Source of the DNA: Treponema bryantii
GTDB lineage: Bacteria; Spirochaetota; Spirochaetia; Treponematales; Treponemataceae
NCBI RefSeq assembly: GCF_900111035.1
Contig: NZ_FOFU01000003.1
Location: 186,001 to 250,000 of the forward strand
Direction: 5' to 3'
Length of the DNA: 64,000 bases
Position numbers and translations under genes: made by a program. The notes under the pieces were generated by a model. The model ran no database searches. It saw nothing but the letters and a program-made list of their open reading frames with translations, and had not been told where the DNA came from. Position 1 is the first letter of the stretch. Each line of letters opens with the position of its first letter. This document shows positions 34,705 to 44,094 of this stretch, piece after piece.

Positions 34705-36231
34705 ATGAAAAGTGCAAGATATTTTGTATCTGTAATTATGATTTTAAGTATAATTACGGCGGCAAGTTCATGTAACGGAGGAAAAAAGATGGAATCAAAA
34801 AATGAGACAATACTGGAAGCAACTGCTGTAACAGAAATGCAGAAGCTTATGGCAGAAAAAGCTTTTAAAATGCCGGGAGAGAATAATCCTGTTGTTGCAC
34901 ACAAATATGGTGCAGATCCTGCCATTTTGATTTATAAGGATACCTTATATCTTTATACAACAAATGATATGCAGCAGTTTGAATTTACAAAAGGCAAAAC
35001 TGATAACGGATATAATAAGATTACAAGTCTTAACGTGTTCAGTACAAAGGATCTTGTAAACTGGACTGACTGCGGAGAAATCAAAGTTGCCGGAAAAAAT
35101 GATTTTATTGGTGCTGCTCTATGGGCAAGCAATTCCTGGGCACCTGCTGTATGCTGGAAGAATATCAATGGAAAAGATAAGTTCTTTATTTACTTTGCAG
35201 ACAGTGGAAACGGAATTGGTGTTCTGGAAGGTGAGTCTCCTGTTGGTCCTTTTATTGACCCGATTAAAGAACCTCTTATTTCCCGAAAGGTTCCAACCTG
35301 CGAAAAAATCAACTGGCTTTTTGATCCTGCTGTAATTGTTGATGATGATGGACAGGCATATATTTATTTTGGTGGCGGACATGATCCTGATAAATATGAA
35401 CATCCTATGAATGCCCGTTGTGCAGCCTTGAGTGATGATATGGTTCATCTTGAAGGAGAACCTAAAGTTATTGATGCTCCTTTCCTTTTTGAAGATTCTG
35501 GAATCAATAAGATTGGTGATACCTGGTATTATACTTATTGTACAAACTGGGCAGACAGAAAAGATACAAAAGATCCAGACAAGATGCCAATTGCAGTAAT
35601 CGGTTATATGACATCAAAAAATCCTCTCGGACCTTTCGAGTACAAGGGCTACACTCTGGAAAATCCTGGAACTGTTTTTGGAGCCTGGGGAAATAACCAT
35701 CACTGGATTTTCAACTTCCGCGGAAACTGGTATATCGCATACCATACACAGACTCTTGAAAAAACAACCGGTCAGGAAAAAGGCGGCTACCGCAACATCT
35801 TTATTGACCATTTTGCAGTAAATGCAGATGGAAGCCTTCCAATCCAGAAATCAACAAAAAAAGGTGTAGAGCAGAGTGGTGTGTTTGCGCTTGGTGATGT
35901 TGTCCCGGCTACAACCATGGCAAGTTCAGTGAATGTCGCCGTAACTTCAAAGCAGAGCGTAGCTGCAGTAAAAGAAGGTGGTTACGTTTGCATTAAAGGT
36001 GTTGAGTTCAAAGGAACAGAAGCTGAGTTTACAGCAGAATGTATCCCGGCAGACGGAAAATCAATCAAATTAAACATTGACGGTATTGGCAGCAACGGCA
36101 CCGAAATTGCAGCCGCAAAACTCGGAAACAAAAATTCCGTAAGCGCAAAATTAAACGCTGTCAGTGGCAAACATGATTTGTTCATCATCCTTCCAGAAGG
36201 CTGCGAACTTATCAACTGGCAAATTAAATAG
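34705..36231 (+). CDS. Glycoside hydrolase family 43 lipoprotein with C-terminal carbohydrate-binding-like domain
   Basis: A 508-residue secreted protein with a lipobox-like TAASSCNGG (Cys23). The GH43 propeller spans about residues 55-390: KYGADPAILIYKDTLYLYTT with the general-base Asp, WLFDPAVIVDDDGQAYIYFGGG, the donor Glu in FLFEDSGINKIGDTWYYTY, and WGNNHHWIFNF. The C-terminal ~110 residues (VCIKGVEFKGTEAEFTAECI to CELINWQIK) resemble a CBM6 or similar beta-sandwich. It should remove arabinose or xylose side groups from arabinoxylan at the cell surface. Promoter architecture predicts a leaderless mRNA under the shared operator. Confidence 0.9.
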   Translation: MKSARYFVSVIMILSIITAASSCNGGKKMESKNETILEATAVTEMQKLMAEKAFKMPGENNPVVAHKYGADPAILIYKDTLYLYTTNDMQQFEFTKGKTDNGYNKITSLNVFSTKDLVNWTDCGEIKVAGKNDFIGAALWASNSWAPAVCWKNINGKDKFFIYFADSGNGIGVLEGESPVGPFIDPIKEPLISRKVPTCEKINWLFDPAVIVDDDGQAYIYFGGGHDPDKYEHPMNARCAALSDDMVHLEGEPKVIDAPFLFEDSGINKIGDTWYYTYCTNWADRKDTKDPDKMPIAVIGYMTSKNPLGPFEYKGYTLENPGTVFGAWGNNHHWIFNFRGNWYIAYHTQTLEKTTGQEKGGYRNIFIDHFAVNADGSLPIQKSTKKGVEQSGVFALGDVVPATTMASSVNVAVTSKQSVAAVKEGGYVCIKGVEFKGTEAEFTAECIPADGKSIKLNIDGIGSNGTEIAAAKLGNKNSVSAKLNAVSGKHDLFIILPEGCELINWQIK

Positions 36232-36240
36232 AAGAAAACA

Positions 36241-36285
36241 AAAAAAATGCGGTGGTTGAACGAGTCGAAACCACCGCATTTTTTT
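36241..36285. terminator. Bidirectional terminator
   Basis: AAAAAAATGCGGTGGTT (36241-36257) pairs with AACCACCGCATTTTTTT (36269-36285), a 17-bp perfect stem with A/T flanks on both sides. It separates the convergent GH43 and sugar-binding lipoprotein genes and serves both. Confidence 0.93.
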
Positions 36286-36299
36286 AGTTTTAATGTTTC

Positions 36300-37382
36300 T
36301 TATAATTGAAGCTCTTCTTCTGTGTAGTAACCAGAATCAACTAGAACTGTTCTCCAGTTATCTTTATCAACATAAATTGCATCACATAAGAAAGCTGGAA
36401 TATTTTTTTCGCCATTGTTTACAGTTTTGTTTACTGGAACTATTGTATTAGACAGAATTGCTTTTACCATATCTACAGTTTTAGAAGTCATTATACTTGT
36501 TTCCTTCAGTACTGACATACTCTGTGTTCCTTTAATAATGTTTTTTACAGAATCAATATCACAGTCTTGACCTGTGATTAATGGAAAACTATCTTCAGTA
36601 TACCCTGCAGCTAAAAGAGCTTCCGTTACACCTTGTGCGGTTGAATCATTTGAACACAATACTGCATCAATTGTTTTGTTATATTCTTCATATATTGAAA
36701 TGATTCTTTCCATTCTTTCTTTTGCTTTTTCTGTTTTCCATTCTGGAGTTGCGCACTCTGATAATAATAAATCGTTAGAGTATACACGAATATTTTTAGC
36801 TAAAAAATCGCGAAGAACTTCCATAGCACCGTAAAAATATGATTGAACATTAATATCAGTTTCATCTCCAGTAAAGAATTCCATAGTTACATCATCTTCA
36901 CGGTTTTCAAGATTTAGTTTTTCAATAAGATATTCAGCCTGTAGTTGGCCAACCTGTTCATTATTCCATCCAATACTATAGGAAACTGCATCTGAATCCA
37001 TTATTAATCGGTCATAAGAAATGACTTTTATACCTTCTGACTTTGCTTCAGCAAGAACAGATGTCAAAGAATATCCGTTTACAGGAGCAATTACTAATAC
37101 TTTAACGTTGTTTGAAATCAAGTCATTAATTTGTGATATTTGATTTGATATCTGCTGTTGAGAATAGTTTTGACCTTCAGCATACTTTACATCAACACTA
37201 TAACCTGCCTGTTCGAGTTTGCTTTTGATATCTGAACCATCTCTGCGCCAACGTACATTATTTGGCATTGCAATTCCAACTTCGATTTGTCCAGAAGAAT
37301 TCTTTTGATTATCAGTATTTGTAGGATCACTACATGAAACTAATAACAGACCTGCAAAAAGTAAGATAAGTAGTTTTTTCAT
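36300..37382 (-). CDS. Periplasmic sugar-binding lipoprotein, xylose/ChvE-like
   Basis: A 360-residue lipoprotein (LLLVSCSDP, Cys17) of the type I periplasmic binding protein family. Motifs: VGIAMPNNVRWRRDGSDIKSKL with the ligand-contacting Arg-rich segment, VLVIAPVNGYSLTSVLAEAK, VISYDRLIMDSDAVSYSIG, VLCSNDSTAQGVTEAL and LITGQDCDIDSVKNI. This matches xylose-binding XylF/ChvE proteins, which work with an ATPase (XylG) and permease (XylH). Neither is adjacent; the gene stands alone. It may serve a transporter elsewhere or a chemoreceptor. Confidence 0.88.
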   Translation of the reverse strand: MKKLLILLFAGLLLVSCSDPTNTDNQKNSSGQIEVGIAMPNNVRWRRDGSDIKSKLEQAGYSVDVKYAEGQNYSQQQISNQISQINDLISNNVKVLVIAPVNGYSLTSVLAEAKSEGIKVISYDRLIMDSDAVSYSIGWNNEQVGQLQAEYLIEKLNLENREDDVTMEFFTGDETDINVQSYFYGAMEVLRDFLAKNIRVYSNDLLLSECATPEWKTEKAKERMERIISIYEEYNKTIDAVLCSNDSTAQGVTEALLAAGYTEDSFPLITGQDCDIDSVKNIIKGTQSMSVLKETSIMTSKTVDMVKAILSNTIVPVNKTVNNGEKNIPAFLCDAIYVDKDNWRTVLVDSGYYTEEELQL

Positions 37383-37448
37383 AAATAAATCTCTTTTTAT
37401 AAATAAACTTTATAATATTAATTCTAACCCACTTGCCACACCTATCAA

Positions 37449-37490
37449 GAAAAAAAGACCGCATGGTGTTTTTAATCCATACGGTCTTTT
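37449..37490 (-). terminator. Terminator of the lipoprotein gene at 37515
   Basis: AAAAGACCGCATGG and CCATACGGTCTTTT pair over 14 positions with one mismatch; on the minus strand a T-rich run follows. It separates the two minus-strand lipoprotein genes. Confidence 0.82.
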
Positions 37491-37514
37491 GAAGTTTTTA
37501 TGATGTTTTAGATA

Positions 37515-38207
37515 TTACTGGTTTAACTGGAATTCTGTGAATTCATAAGTCGTTTTTATTGGTTTGTTATAACGCCAATCATCATAGTTTAAGCTTGCTG
37601 TAATTCCAAAGAATCCAGGTTGAAGAACAGGCTCTTCAATTCGTGCAATAGTTTTTCCGTTCACATTAATTCCAATATTACCATTGTCATCTGTGTAAAC
37701 AATTACTTCATTTACTTCAGAAAGATCATTGATTTTTGAATATTCTGTCCATTTTTGTAATGTTGTCCTAGTTCCGTGAAGTTTTTGTTTAATTTTTAGT
37801 TCGTGATAAGGATTAATTATTATTTCATAATATGACCAATTGCCAGAAGAATCTATAGAACCATAAAATATGAATCCTGGATAAGTTGTATTTGTATCAC
37901 TCTTAATAGTTGCTTTAAATCCTTTGTATGTATCATTTGTTATTGGATAATTTGTATTACTGTAATAACCTGCTTCAGGAACATCTGACACAGCTAATTC
38001 CCACGGAGTAGGAAAATCATAAATAATTTTTTTACCAACTACGGTAAGTGTGGAGCCTTCGTATGGTCCAGATAAACTTGTTTCAAATACCGCATTGTCA
38101 GTCCACTCTCCCGGAATGTGTTCTGGCTCTTCTGGATTGTTTTTACATCCCATGAATACTGCCGAAGCTATCAAAAGCAGGACAGAATTTTTTAATAGTT
38201 TTTTCAT
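37515..38207 (-). CDS. Lipoprotein with possible carbohydrate-binding beta-sandwich
   Basis: A 230-residue lipoprotein (SAVFMGCKNN, Cys21). The mature part has strand-rich segments (GSTLTVVGKKIIYDF, GFKATIKSDTN, GFIFYGSIDSSGNWSYYEIII, GNIGINVNGKTIARIEE, GFFGITASLNYDDW) like concanavalin-type or CBM beta-sandwich proteins. I recognise no family. Position beside a sugar-binding lipoprotein and hydrolase genes hints at polysaccharide binding; that is inference only. Confidence 0.65.
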   Translation of the reverse strand: MKKLLKNSVLLLIASAVFMGCKNNPEEPEHIPGEWTDNAVFETSLSGPYEGSTLTVVGKKIIYDFPTPWELAVSDVPEAGYYSNTNYPITNDTYKGFKATIKSDTNTTYPGFIFYGSIDSSGNWSYYEIIINPYHELKIKQKLHGTRTTLQKWTEYSKINDLSEVNEVIVYTDDNGNIGINVNGKTIARIEEPVLQPGFFGITASLNYDDWRYNKPIKTTYEFTEFQLNQ

Positions 38208-38325
38208 AAAAAATTCTCCTTTTTTTACAAACTTTATACTATTAACTTTACCCCTTCCCTAATACATATGTCAAGTAAAATTTGAGAAAATATGCAAACT
38301 ACTTCCTACATATTCATTTTTTTAC

Positions 38326-38331
38326 TATAAT
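38326..38331 (+). promoter_or_regulatory. -10 box of lysK
   Basis: A perfect TATAAT ends 8 nt before the lysK ATG, with no Shine-Dalgarno; the -35 (TTCCTA at 38303-38308) is weak. Confidence 0.65.
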
Positions 38332-38339
38332 ATACATCT

Positions 38340-39977
38340 ATGAGTAACGAAAATCAGAATAATCAGAATAACGAAAAGAGAGATCCACTCCTCTGTCACT
38401 GGGCAGATCAGATGGCTAATCAGATTATCCGCGAAAAGGGAGATCTGGATTCTTATACCTGTGCTTCAGGAATTACACCTTCTGGAACAGTTCACCTTGG
38501 AAACTTCCGCGAAATCATTACAGTAGACTTAGTAGTTCGCGCACTTCGCGACCGCGGTAAGAACGTACGCTTTATTTATTCATGGGATGACTACGACGTA
38601 TTCCGCAAAGTTCCTGCTAACATGCCTGACCCTGAAATCCTTGAAAAATACCTCCGCTATCCAATTACTGAGGTACCTGATACAACTGGACGCAATGAAA
38701 ACTATGCCCGCCACCATGAGGTTGATATTGAAACTCAGCTTCCACGCGTTGGCATTTCTCCTGAGTTCCTTTATCAGGCAAGCCGATATCGTGCAAACCG
38801 CTATGCAGAAGGTATGCGCAAGGCTATGCAGAACCGTGACGTAATCAAGGAATGTTTAAACGAATACCGCGATGACGCTCATAAAATGAAGCCGGAAGAT
38901 GTTTACTGGCCGGTAGCAATTTTCTGCGGAAAGTGCCAGAAAGATACAACTGAAATTACAGACTACGACGGCGAATACGGAATCACTTATAAGTGTGAAT
39001 GTGGTAACTGCGAAACTGCAGATATCCGTACTTTCAAGGGCGCAAAGCTCGGCTGGCGTGTTGACTGGCCAATGAGATGGAACGAAGAAAAGGTTGTATT
39101 CGAGCCGGGTGGAAAAGACCACATCAGCCCAGGTGGAAGCTACGATACAGCTAAACTTGTTTCTAAGAGAATCTATGGCTGGGACGCTCCTGTTACAATG
39201 CGCTATGACTTTGTAAACCTCAAGGGAGTTCCTGGAAAAATGTCTTCTTCAAAGGGTAAGGTAATTGCTTTGCCTGATGCTCTTGATGTTTATCAGGCAG
39301 AAGTTCTCCGCTACCTCTTTGCTGGTACAAGACCTAATACAGAATTTGCAATCAGCTTTGATATGGATGTTCTCAAAGTTTATGAGGACTACGACAAAAC
39401 AGAGCGTATTGTTTACGGAATTGATAAGGCTAAGTCTGACGACCACTTCAATAAGGAAAAGCGCATTTATATGCTCAGCCAGATTGACGGAAAGATTCCG
39501 GAAACAATGCCATATCAGGTAACAATCCGCCAGCTTACAACTCTGCTTCAGATTTATTCTGGTGATATTGATGCTGTAATTAAGGCTCTCGGAGACGTAA
39601 AACCTGAACAGGAAGAAAGACTCCGCCGCCGTATTGAGTGTGCATGGTTCTGGGTAAAGCATTCAGCTCCAGACTGCGCTCCAGACTTCTGCTTCGAACT
39701 CCGTAACGACGGAAGCAAGGCAGACCTCTCTGGCGACATTCTTACAGCAGTAAAGCGTGTTCGTGATGAAGTACTTCCAAAGCTCGATACATTCCAGCTT
39801 GATAAGGAATGTCAGCAGGCAATGTATGATATCGCTACAGAAATGGGACTTGAATCAAAGACTTTGTTCACAGCACTTTATAATGCACTTATAAACAAAG
39901 ATCAGGGACCCCGTCTCGGAAGCTTCTTCCGCATTATCGGAAAAGAAAAACTCGAAAAGATTCTTTCTGTTTATTAA
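38340..39977 (+). CDS. lysK: Class I lysyl-tRNA synthetase
   Basis: Charges tRNA-Lys in the cytosol. This is the class I enzyme typical of archaea and spirochaetes, unrelated to the class II LysS of most bacteria. At 545 residues the Rossmann core holds the HIGH-type motif PSGTVHLGN (about residues 47-55) and the KMSKS-type motif GKMSSSKGK (about 299-307). A zinc-ribbon-like insertion CGKCQ...CECGNC (about 198-225) and DHISPGGSYDTAK are also class I LysRS features. It is a single-gene unit whose promoter predicts a leaderless mRNA. Confidence 0.96.
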   Translation: MSNENQNNQNNEKRDPLLCHWADQMANQIIREKGDLDSYTCASGITPSGTVHLGNFREIITVDLVVRALRDRGKNVRFIYSWDDYDVFRKVPANMPDPEILEKYLRYPITEVPDTTGRNENYARHHEVDIETQLPRVGISPEFLYQASRYRANRYAEGMRKAMQNRDVIKECLNEYRDDAHKMKPEDVYWPVAIFCGKCQKDTTEITDYDGEYGITYKCECGNCETADIRTFKGAKLGWRVDWPMRWNEEKVVFEPGGKDHISPGGSYDTAKLVSKRIYGWDAPVTMRYDFVNLKGVPGKMSSSKGKVIALPDALDVYQAEVLRYLFAGTRPNTEFAISFDMDVLKVYEDYDKTERIVYGIDKAKSDDHFNKEKRIYMLSQIDGKIPETMPYQVTIRQLTTLLQIYSGDIDAVIKALGDVKPEQEERLRRRIECAWFWVKHSAPDCAPDFCFELRNDGSKADLSGDILTAVKRVRDEVLPKLDTFQLDKECQQAMYDIATEMGLESKTLFTALYNALINKDQGPRLGSFFRIIGKEKLEKILSVY

Positions 39978-40018
39978 CGAAATGTTATTTATAATAGAAG
40001 AAAATCAATAATTCTTGA

Positions 40019-40065
40019 AAAATAACAATCCTATGATAAAATATTTATCATAGGATTGTTATTTT
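40019..40065 (+). repeat. Perfect 22-bp hairpin abutting the mcp start codon
   Basis: Arms 40019-40040 and 40044-40065 are exact reverse complements with a 3-nt loop (ATA); the right arm ends at the base before the ATG. The only Shine-Dalgarno-like AGGA (40052-40055) is inside the right arm. A TATAAT at about 39990-39995 would place this hairpin in the 5' leader. It could block translation of the receptor until melted, or also end lysK transcripts. Confidence 0.82.
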
Positions 40066-42426
40066 ATGAAACTTAATGGCAAATTCTCTTTTATAATTCT
40101 TTTTACTGTTTTTCAGTCTGTAATTCTTACAGTCTTTTCAATCGTAAATATTACTCAGATTCAAAATCTTAAAAATTACCAGATAATGGAAATCAAAACT
40201 GAATCTCAGCTTGCATCCATAGTTGATTATCTGGAAAAAATGGATTACTGGGATTTTGAAATAGAAACAGCTTATTCTGCATTTGATTCTAAAAAAACAT
40301 CAATTACAGAATCCTTTAATTATCTTCTTGAAAATCCGATAATTGATTCATTCCCGGAAGATTTTAAATCCAGTCTCAAACAGACAAAACTTACCTGGCA
40401 GCTGCTTAATGACAGTTTTGGTCCAGTTGAAAATATTTTAAGGACAATGGAAGCGACAAAGCCTAATACTTCAGTACATACAAGTATCAAAAGTTTTGGT
40501 ATCCGGGAAACAGCAAATCTTTATACACAGGATGAAGATATTTTAAATCTTTTAAGCCTTACAGAGGATGCTCATACACAGATTAAAAAAATTAGACTTC
40601 TCTATGTTTCTCTTATGGAACTGAATACAAAAACCCTTAATAATATAGAAAGAATTGTTCTGGAAAGAGAAACAAAATTCGTTGCAATAACAATTATTTT
40701 TGCCGCAGTTACATCAATCATTCTTGCCTGCATGATTTTCCTTGTTACCTCTAAGATTTCTAAGCGAATCATCAAGGTAAAGGATGTTACTTCTACACTT
40801 GCAGAAAAAGACTTTACTGCAAATGTAAATCCTGAAGGAAGCGATGAAATGCATATGCTGATGGCAAATATCAGCGATATGGTTACACAGATAAATAACT
40901 TCTTCCTGCTTGTAAAATCTACTGCCAAAAAAGCAATTGATGCAGAAGCAATAATCAATGAATCTGCTAATAGTACGGCAACAGCTTCAACTCAGATTGA
41001 TTCAAATATTGATGAAATGAGTAAGAAGTTTACAGAAATGGTAGAAGTTATGAATGCTGCAATTGGCGTAATTGCGGAAATGAATGTTCATGTTGATACG
41101 CTGGTTAAGAGTAATAATGTTCAGACTACCGCAATTGAGAACAGTAACAGCGCAGTAAAAGAAGTTGTTAAGACCCTTGAGTCCATGAGCAAGATGGCTG
41201 AAGAGCGAATGGAAAGTGCACAGGAAATGCATACTTATGTAGCCGATGGTGATGATAAGATAACTGCTACAAATGAAATCCTTGGACACGTCGCTGAACA
41301 GCTTGATGAAGTTTATGAAGTTGTAACAATCATCAATAACGTTGCAGAGCAGACAAACCTTCTTTCTATGAATGCGGCAATTGAGTCTGCACATGCCGGT
41401 GAAGCAGGTAAGGGCTTTGGTGTCGTTGCTGAGGAAATCCGTTCTCTGGCAGAGGAAACTTCTGAAAATGCAGATAAGATTTCCCGCGTTGTAAATGCAA
41501 TCGTACAGGCCGTTGAAAATGCAAACAAATCGAGTCAGTCTGCATTTGAGGCTTTTGAAAAGGTTAGTGCTCATGCAGATCAGATAGTAAGTTCATTGCA
41601 GGAAATTACTGGCGGAATTGGAAGAATTGATTCACAGATGCTTCAGATTAAACAGCGTAGTGAAGAAACTTCTTCTGCCGCAGATGAGATGAACAAATAC
41701 TGTGGAGATCTTGCTGGAAAACAGCAGAAGGTTTCTCAGCAGGTTGATAACATGAATGAGGTATTCTTCCAGGCTATTCTTTCGCTTAAGAAGATTAAGG
41801 AAGAGACTGCAGATATTGTACAGAAGATGAAGAATGTTAGTTCTTCAAGTGATGAAAGTTACAGAAACCTGTCAGAACTGGAAACTGTACTTGAAGAGTT
41901 CAAGACAAGTGAAGTTGGAAAGACTGTAATGGAAGAGCCTGTCGCTGTTGAACCAGAGGCTGACGTTCCAGTTGTAAATGAGAAGCCTGTAGTAATTGAG
42001 AAGCCTGCAGTAATTGAAAAGCCGGTTGTAATCGAAGCCCCTGCTGCTGTTGAAAAAACTGAAGAACCTGAAATTCCGGAAATAATGGAAGAAGAAATTC
42101 CTATAATGGAAGATGAAGTAAAAGAAGAAGCCCCTGCTGCTCCAGTAGAAAAGAAATCTGGTGGTTTTGAAATGTTCAGCAGATCTAATTCGGGAAGTGA
42201 CATTTTTGCAACTTCGTCAGAAACTTCTGAAGTTGATGAGGTTAAAGAAATTGGTGAAAGAGGAGTTGTTGGGGCAGAAAACGAGAATGTAAAACTTGTA
42301 TACAAGAGCCCAAGCCTTGATGAAATCAATGCAAAACTGAATCAGCTTGCAATGGCTGGTGGCTTTGGAATCAGTGATGACATGTTTAAAAATGATGATT
42401 TAGAAAGTACTATTTTACAAAAATAA
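40066..42426 (+). CDS. mcp: Methyl-accepting chemotaxis protein with long C-terminal tail
   Basis: A 786-residue transmembrane chemoreceptor that controls CheA through CheW. TM1 is about residues 8-28; a periplasmic helical sensor domain (about 30-200) follows, then TM2 (about 205-228, [21 protein letters not shown]), HAMP (about 230-280) and the signalling coiled coil. The coiled coil has the conserved tip [19 protein letters not shown] and [20 protein letters not shown]. After about residue 610 there is an unusual ~175-residue tail with repeated [11 protein letters not shown] units and Glu/Pro-rich stretches. No C-terminal CheR-tethering pentapeptide is seen. Translation may be controlled by the hairpin at its start. 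Confidence 0.93.
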   Translation: MKLNGKFSFIILFTVFQSVILTVFSIVNITQIQNLKNYQIMEIKTESQLASIVDYLEKMDYWDFEIETAYSAFDSKKTSITESFNYLLENPIIDSFPEDFKSSLKQTKLTWQLLNDSFGPVENILRTMEATKPNTSVHTSIKSFGIRETANLYTQDEDILNLLSLTEDAHTQIKKIRLLYVSLMELNTKTLNNIERIVLERETKFVAITIIFAAVTSIILACMIFLVTSKISKRIIKVKDVTSTLAEKDFTANVNPEGSDEMHMLMANISDMVTQINNFFLLVKSTAKKAIDAEAIINESANSTATASTQIDSNIDEMSKKFTEMVEVMNAAIGVIAEMNVHVDTLVKSNNVQTTAIENSNSAVKEVVKTLESMSKMAEERMESAQEMHTYVADGDDKITATNEILGHVAEQLDEVYEVVTIINNVAEQTNLLSMNAAIESAHAGEAGKGFGVVAEEIRSLAEETSENADKISRVVNAIVQAVENANKSSQSAFEAFEKVSAHADQIVSSLQEITGGIGRIDSQMLQIKQRSEETSSAADEMNKYCGDLAGKQQKVSQQVDNMNEVFFQAILSLKKIKEETADIVQKMKNVSSSSDESYRNLSELETVLEEFKTSEVGKTVMEEPVAVEPEADVPVVNEKPVVIEKPAVIEKPVVIEAPAAVEKTEEPEIPEIMEEEIPIMEDEVKEEAPAAPVEKKSGGFEMFSRSNSGSDIFATSSETSEVDEVKEIGERGVVGAENENVKLVYKSPSLDEINAKLNQLAMAGGFGISDDMFKNDDLESTILQK

Positions 42427-43216
42427 GAAGAAGCGAAACCAGATAGGGCAGTGAAATCAAAAGTGAAGATGGAATGCCCGAAATATAATTCTGAATATTA
42501 GCAGAGAAAACATCTGCAACACAGAAAACCAGAACCGCTGCCACAATGCGCAGCGGTTTCTTTTTGCCAAGGAAAACTACTGCGAGTGCCATCCAGCCTC
42601 GACCACTTGAAATATTAGGAACAAAAGAAGAGAGTCTCATAGCAAGAAAGCAGCCAGCTGCAGAACCGTAAAGGGCTGCAAGTGACCAGGACAGAGTTCT
42701 GATTACGCCTGGATTTACACCCTTTGCCTGTAATACATCCGCATCACTTCCCGCAATCCGAATATATAACCCGTGGCGGCCGTACCTCAGGAATATTGCC
42801 GCAATCGCAACAAGCACCGCCGTAACAACTACAGTCGCCGCGCGCGCCGAGTTCGCAGAAAAACGGAAGAGTTCTGCCGCCAGAACTCCGCGGGTCCCAA
42901 AAATCACCGACGACAAACAAGAACACAGCGCACCAAATAACAGGTTCATCGCTATGGCGGCAATAAACCTGTTAGCTCCCCCTCGCTCTACAACTGCCGA
43001 GAACGTCAGTGTAATTCCTACCGCACCGAGGCAGGCCATCACCGCCCCAAGAATTGCCGAGCCCGTTGTTACAGTGAATGTATAGAACAAAAAGGCAGAG
43101 AACGAAACAAGTCCATCTAAGAAAAGCGCAAGACAGCCTGCGTATTCAGTAAACAGGGCTCCAATCGAACAGAGAATAAGAGGGCAGGCGTAAGATAAAA
43201 CAGCGAGTATTGTCAT
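42410..43216 (-). CDS. ABC permease, nucleoside (BMP-type) transporter, RnsD-like
   Basis: A 268-residue inner-membrane permease of the BPD_transp_2 family with about 8 helices. Its conserved core reads [44 protein letters not shown], here in part: [33 protein letters not shown] and [17 protein letters not shown]. It is shorter than typical RnsD (~300). It overlaps the upstream permease gene by 4 bp and the convergent mcp gene's end by 17 bp. Together with the ATPase and binding protein it should import nucleosides. Confidence 0.87.
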   Translation of the reverse strand: MTILAVLSYACPLILCSIGALFTEYAGCLALFLDGLVSFSAFLFYTFTVTTGSAILGAVMACLGAVGITLTFSAVVERGGANRFIAAIAMNLLFGALCSCLSSVIFGTRGVLAAELFRFSANSARAATVVVTAVLVAIAAIFLRYGRHGLYIRIAGSDADVLQAKGVNPGVIRTLSWSLAALYGSAAGCFLAMRLSSFVPNISSGRGWMALAVVFLGKKKPLRIVAAVLVFCVADVFSANIQNYISGIPSSLLISLPYLVSLLLIFVK

Positions 43217-44094
43217 TTTGACCTCGGCTTAAATGCAATTAAAAACAGTATAACGGCCTGAATCATACTGCTGATATCGAATCCGAAATTATGATATAGC
43301 GCAAACTTATTTGAATAGGTTGTAATAAAGCCCATAAAAATAGACGACGGAATTAGCAGCAGAGGATTAGCTCCTGCAATCAGGGCTGCGGAGAAGGCGT
43401 TCCAGCCCATACCGGAATAAAAGCCTTGATGGCAGGTAAAGTAGGTTCCTGCGATGGCGGCCGCCCCGGCCAGGCCGTGGAGGCCGCCGGAAAGTAATGC
43501 GGAACTAAGGGAAAGTCTGCGGCCCGCGAAGCCCGCGAAACGTGAAAACTCTGGACTGGTGCCGAGTATGCATAGCTGGCGTCCCCAGGCTGTGCGGTTG
43601 AGTAAGCACCACGCGGCGGCACAGAATGCCAGTGCGAGAATGAACGAGGCATTAAGTGGCGATGGCGGAAGAATAGAAGGAAGGCGAACCTGCTCTGGAA
43701 TAAAAGGCGTTGCCAGCAGATTGTCTGTGGTACTTCTGAACGGTCCGCTTACAAGACCGTCAATAAACGGAATCATGGCAGCCGAAGCAATAAACGAGGT
43801 AAACAGAAAATCTGCATTGCGGAAAATCTTAAAAACAGCAGAAAGTCCTGCCATCAGCGCGGTACAGATAAAGGCAGCGAGTACTGCTGTAAGAACGGCG
43901 AAACATGACATTGCAGGATTTCCACTTTCTGCAAGTTTTGCCAGCACAATTGCACTTACAAAACCGCCAAGGTAAATCTGTCCTTCGCCGCCTAAATTGA
44001 AATCTCCCGATTTCATTGAAATTAAAGCACCGCTTCCCGCAATCATATATAAGGCAGAAAGATTCAGTGCAGAACCTGTGTAATAAATATTCAT
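43213..44094 (-). CDS. ABC permease, nucleoside (BMP-type) transporter, RnsC-like
   Basis: A 293-residue permease with the family motif SGDFNLGGEGQIYLGGFVSA near the N-terminus, RQLCILGTSPEFSRFAGFAGR in the middle and GMGWNAFSAALIAGANPL near the C-terminus. It is slightly shorter than usual. It overlaps both neighbours by 4 bp (ATGA junctions), so the permeases and ATPase are translated as a coupled set. Confidence 0.88.
   Translation of the reverse strand: MNIYYTGSALNLSALYMIAGSGALISMKSGDFNLGGEGQIYLGGFVSAIVLAKLAESGNPAMSCFAVLTAVLAAFICTALMAGLSAVFKIFRNADFLFTSFIASAAMIPFIDGLVSGPFRSTTDNLLATPFIPEQVRLPSILPPSPLNASFILALAFCAAAWCLLNRTAWGRQLCILGTSPEFSRFAGFAGRRLSLSSALLSGGLHGLAGAAAIAGTYFTCHQGFYSGMGWNAFSAALIAGANPLLLIPSSIFMGFITTYSNKFALYHNFGFDISSMIQAVILFLIAFKPRSK

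Noticed and set aside
41002-41574. 190-codon minus-strand frame
   Set aside because: Antisense shadow of the chemoreceptor coiled coil; Cys/Phe-rich translation typical of reverse-strand artefacts.
41940-42100. Short tandem repeats considered as a CRISPR or minisatellite
   Set aside because: They are in-frame coding repeats (VIEKP units) within the chemoreceptor tail.
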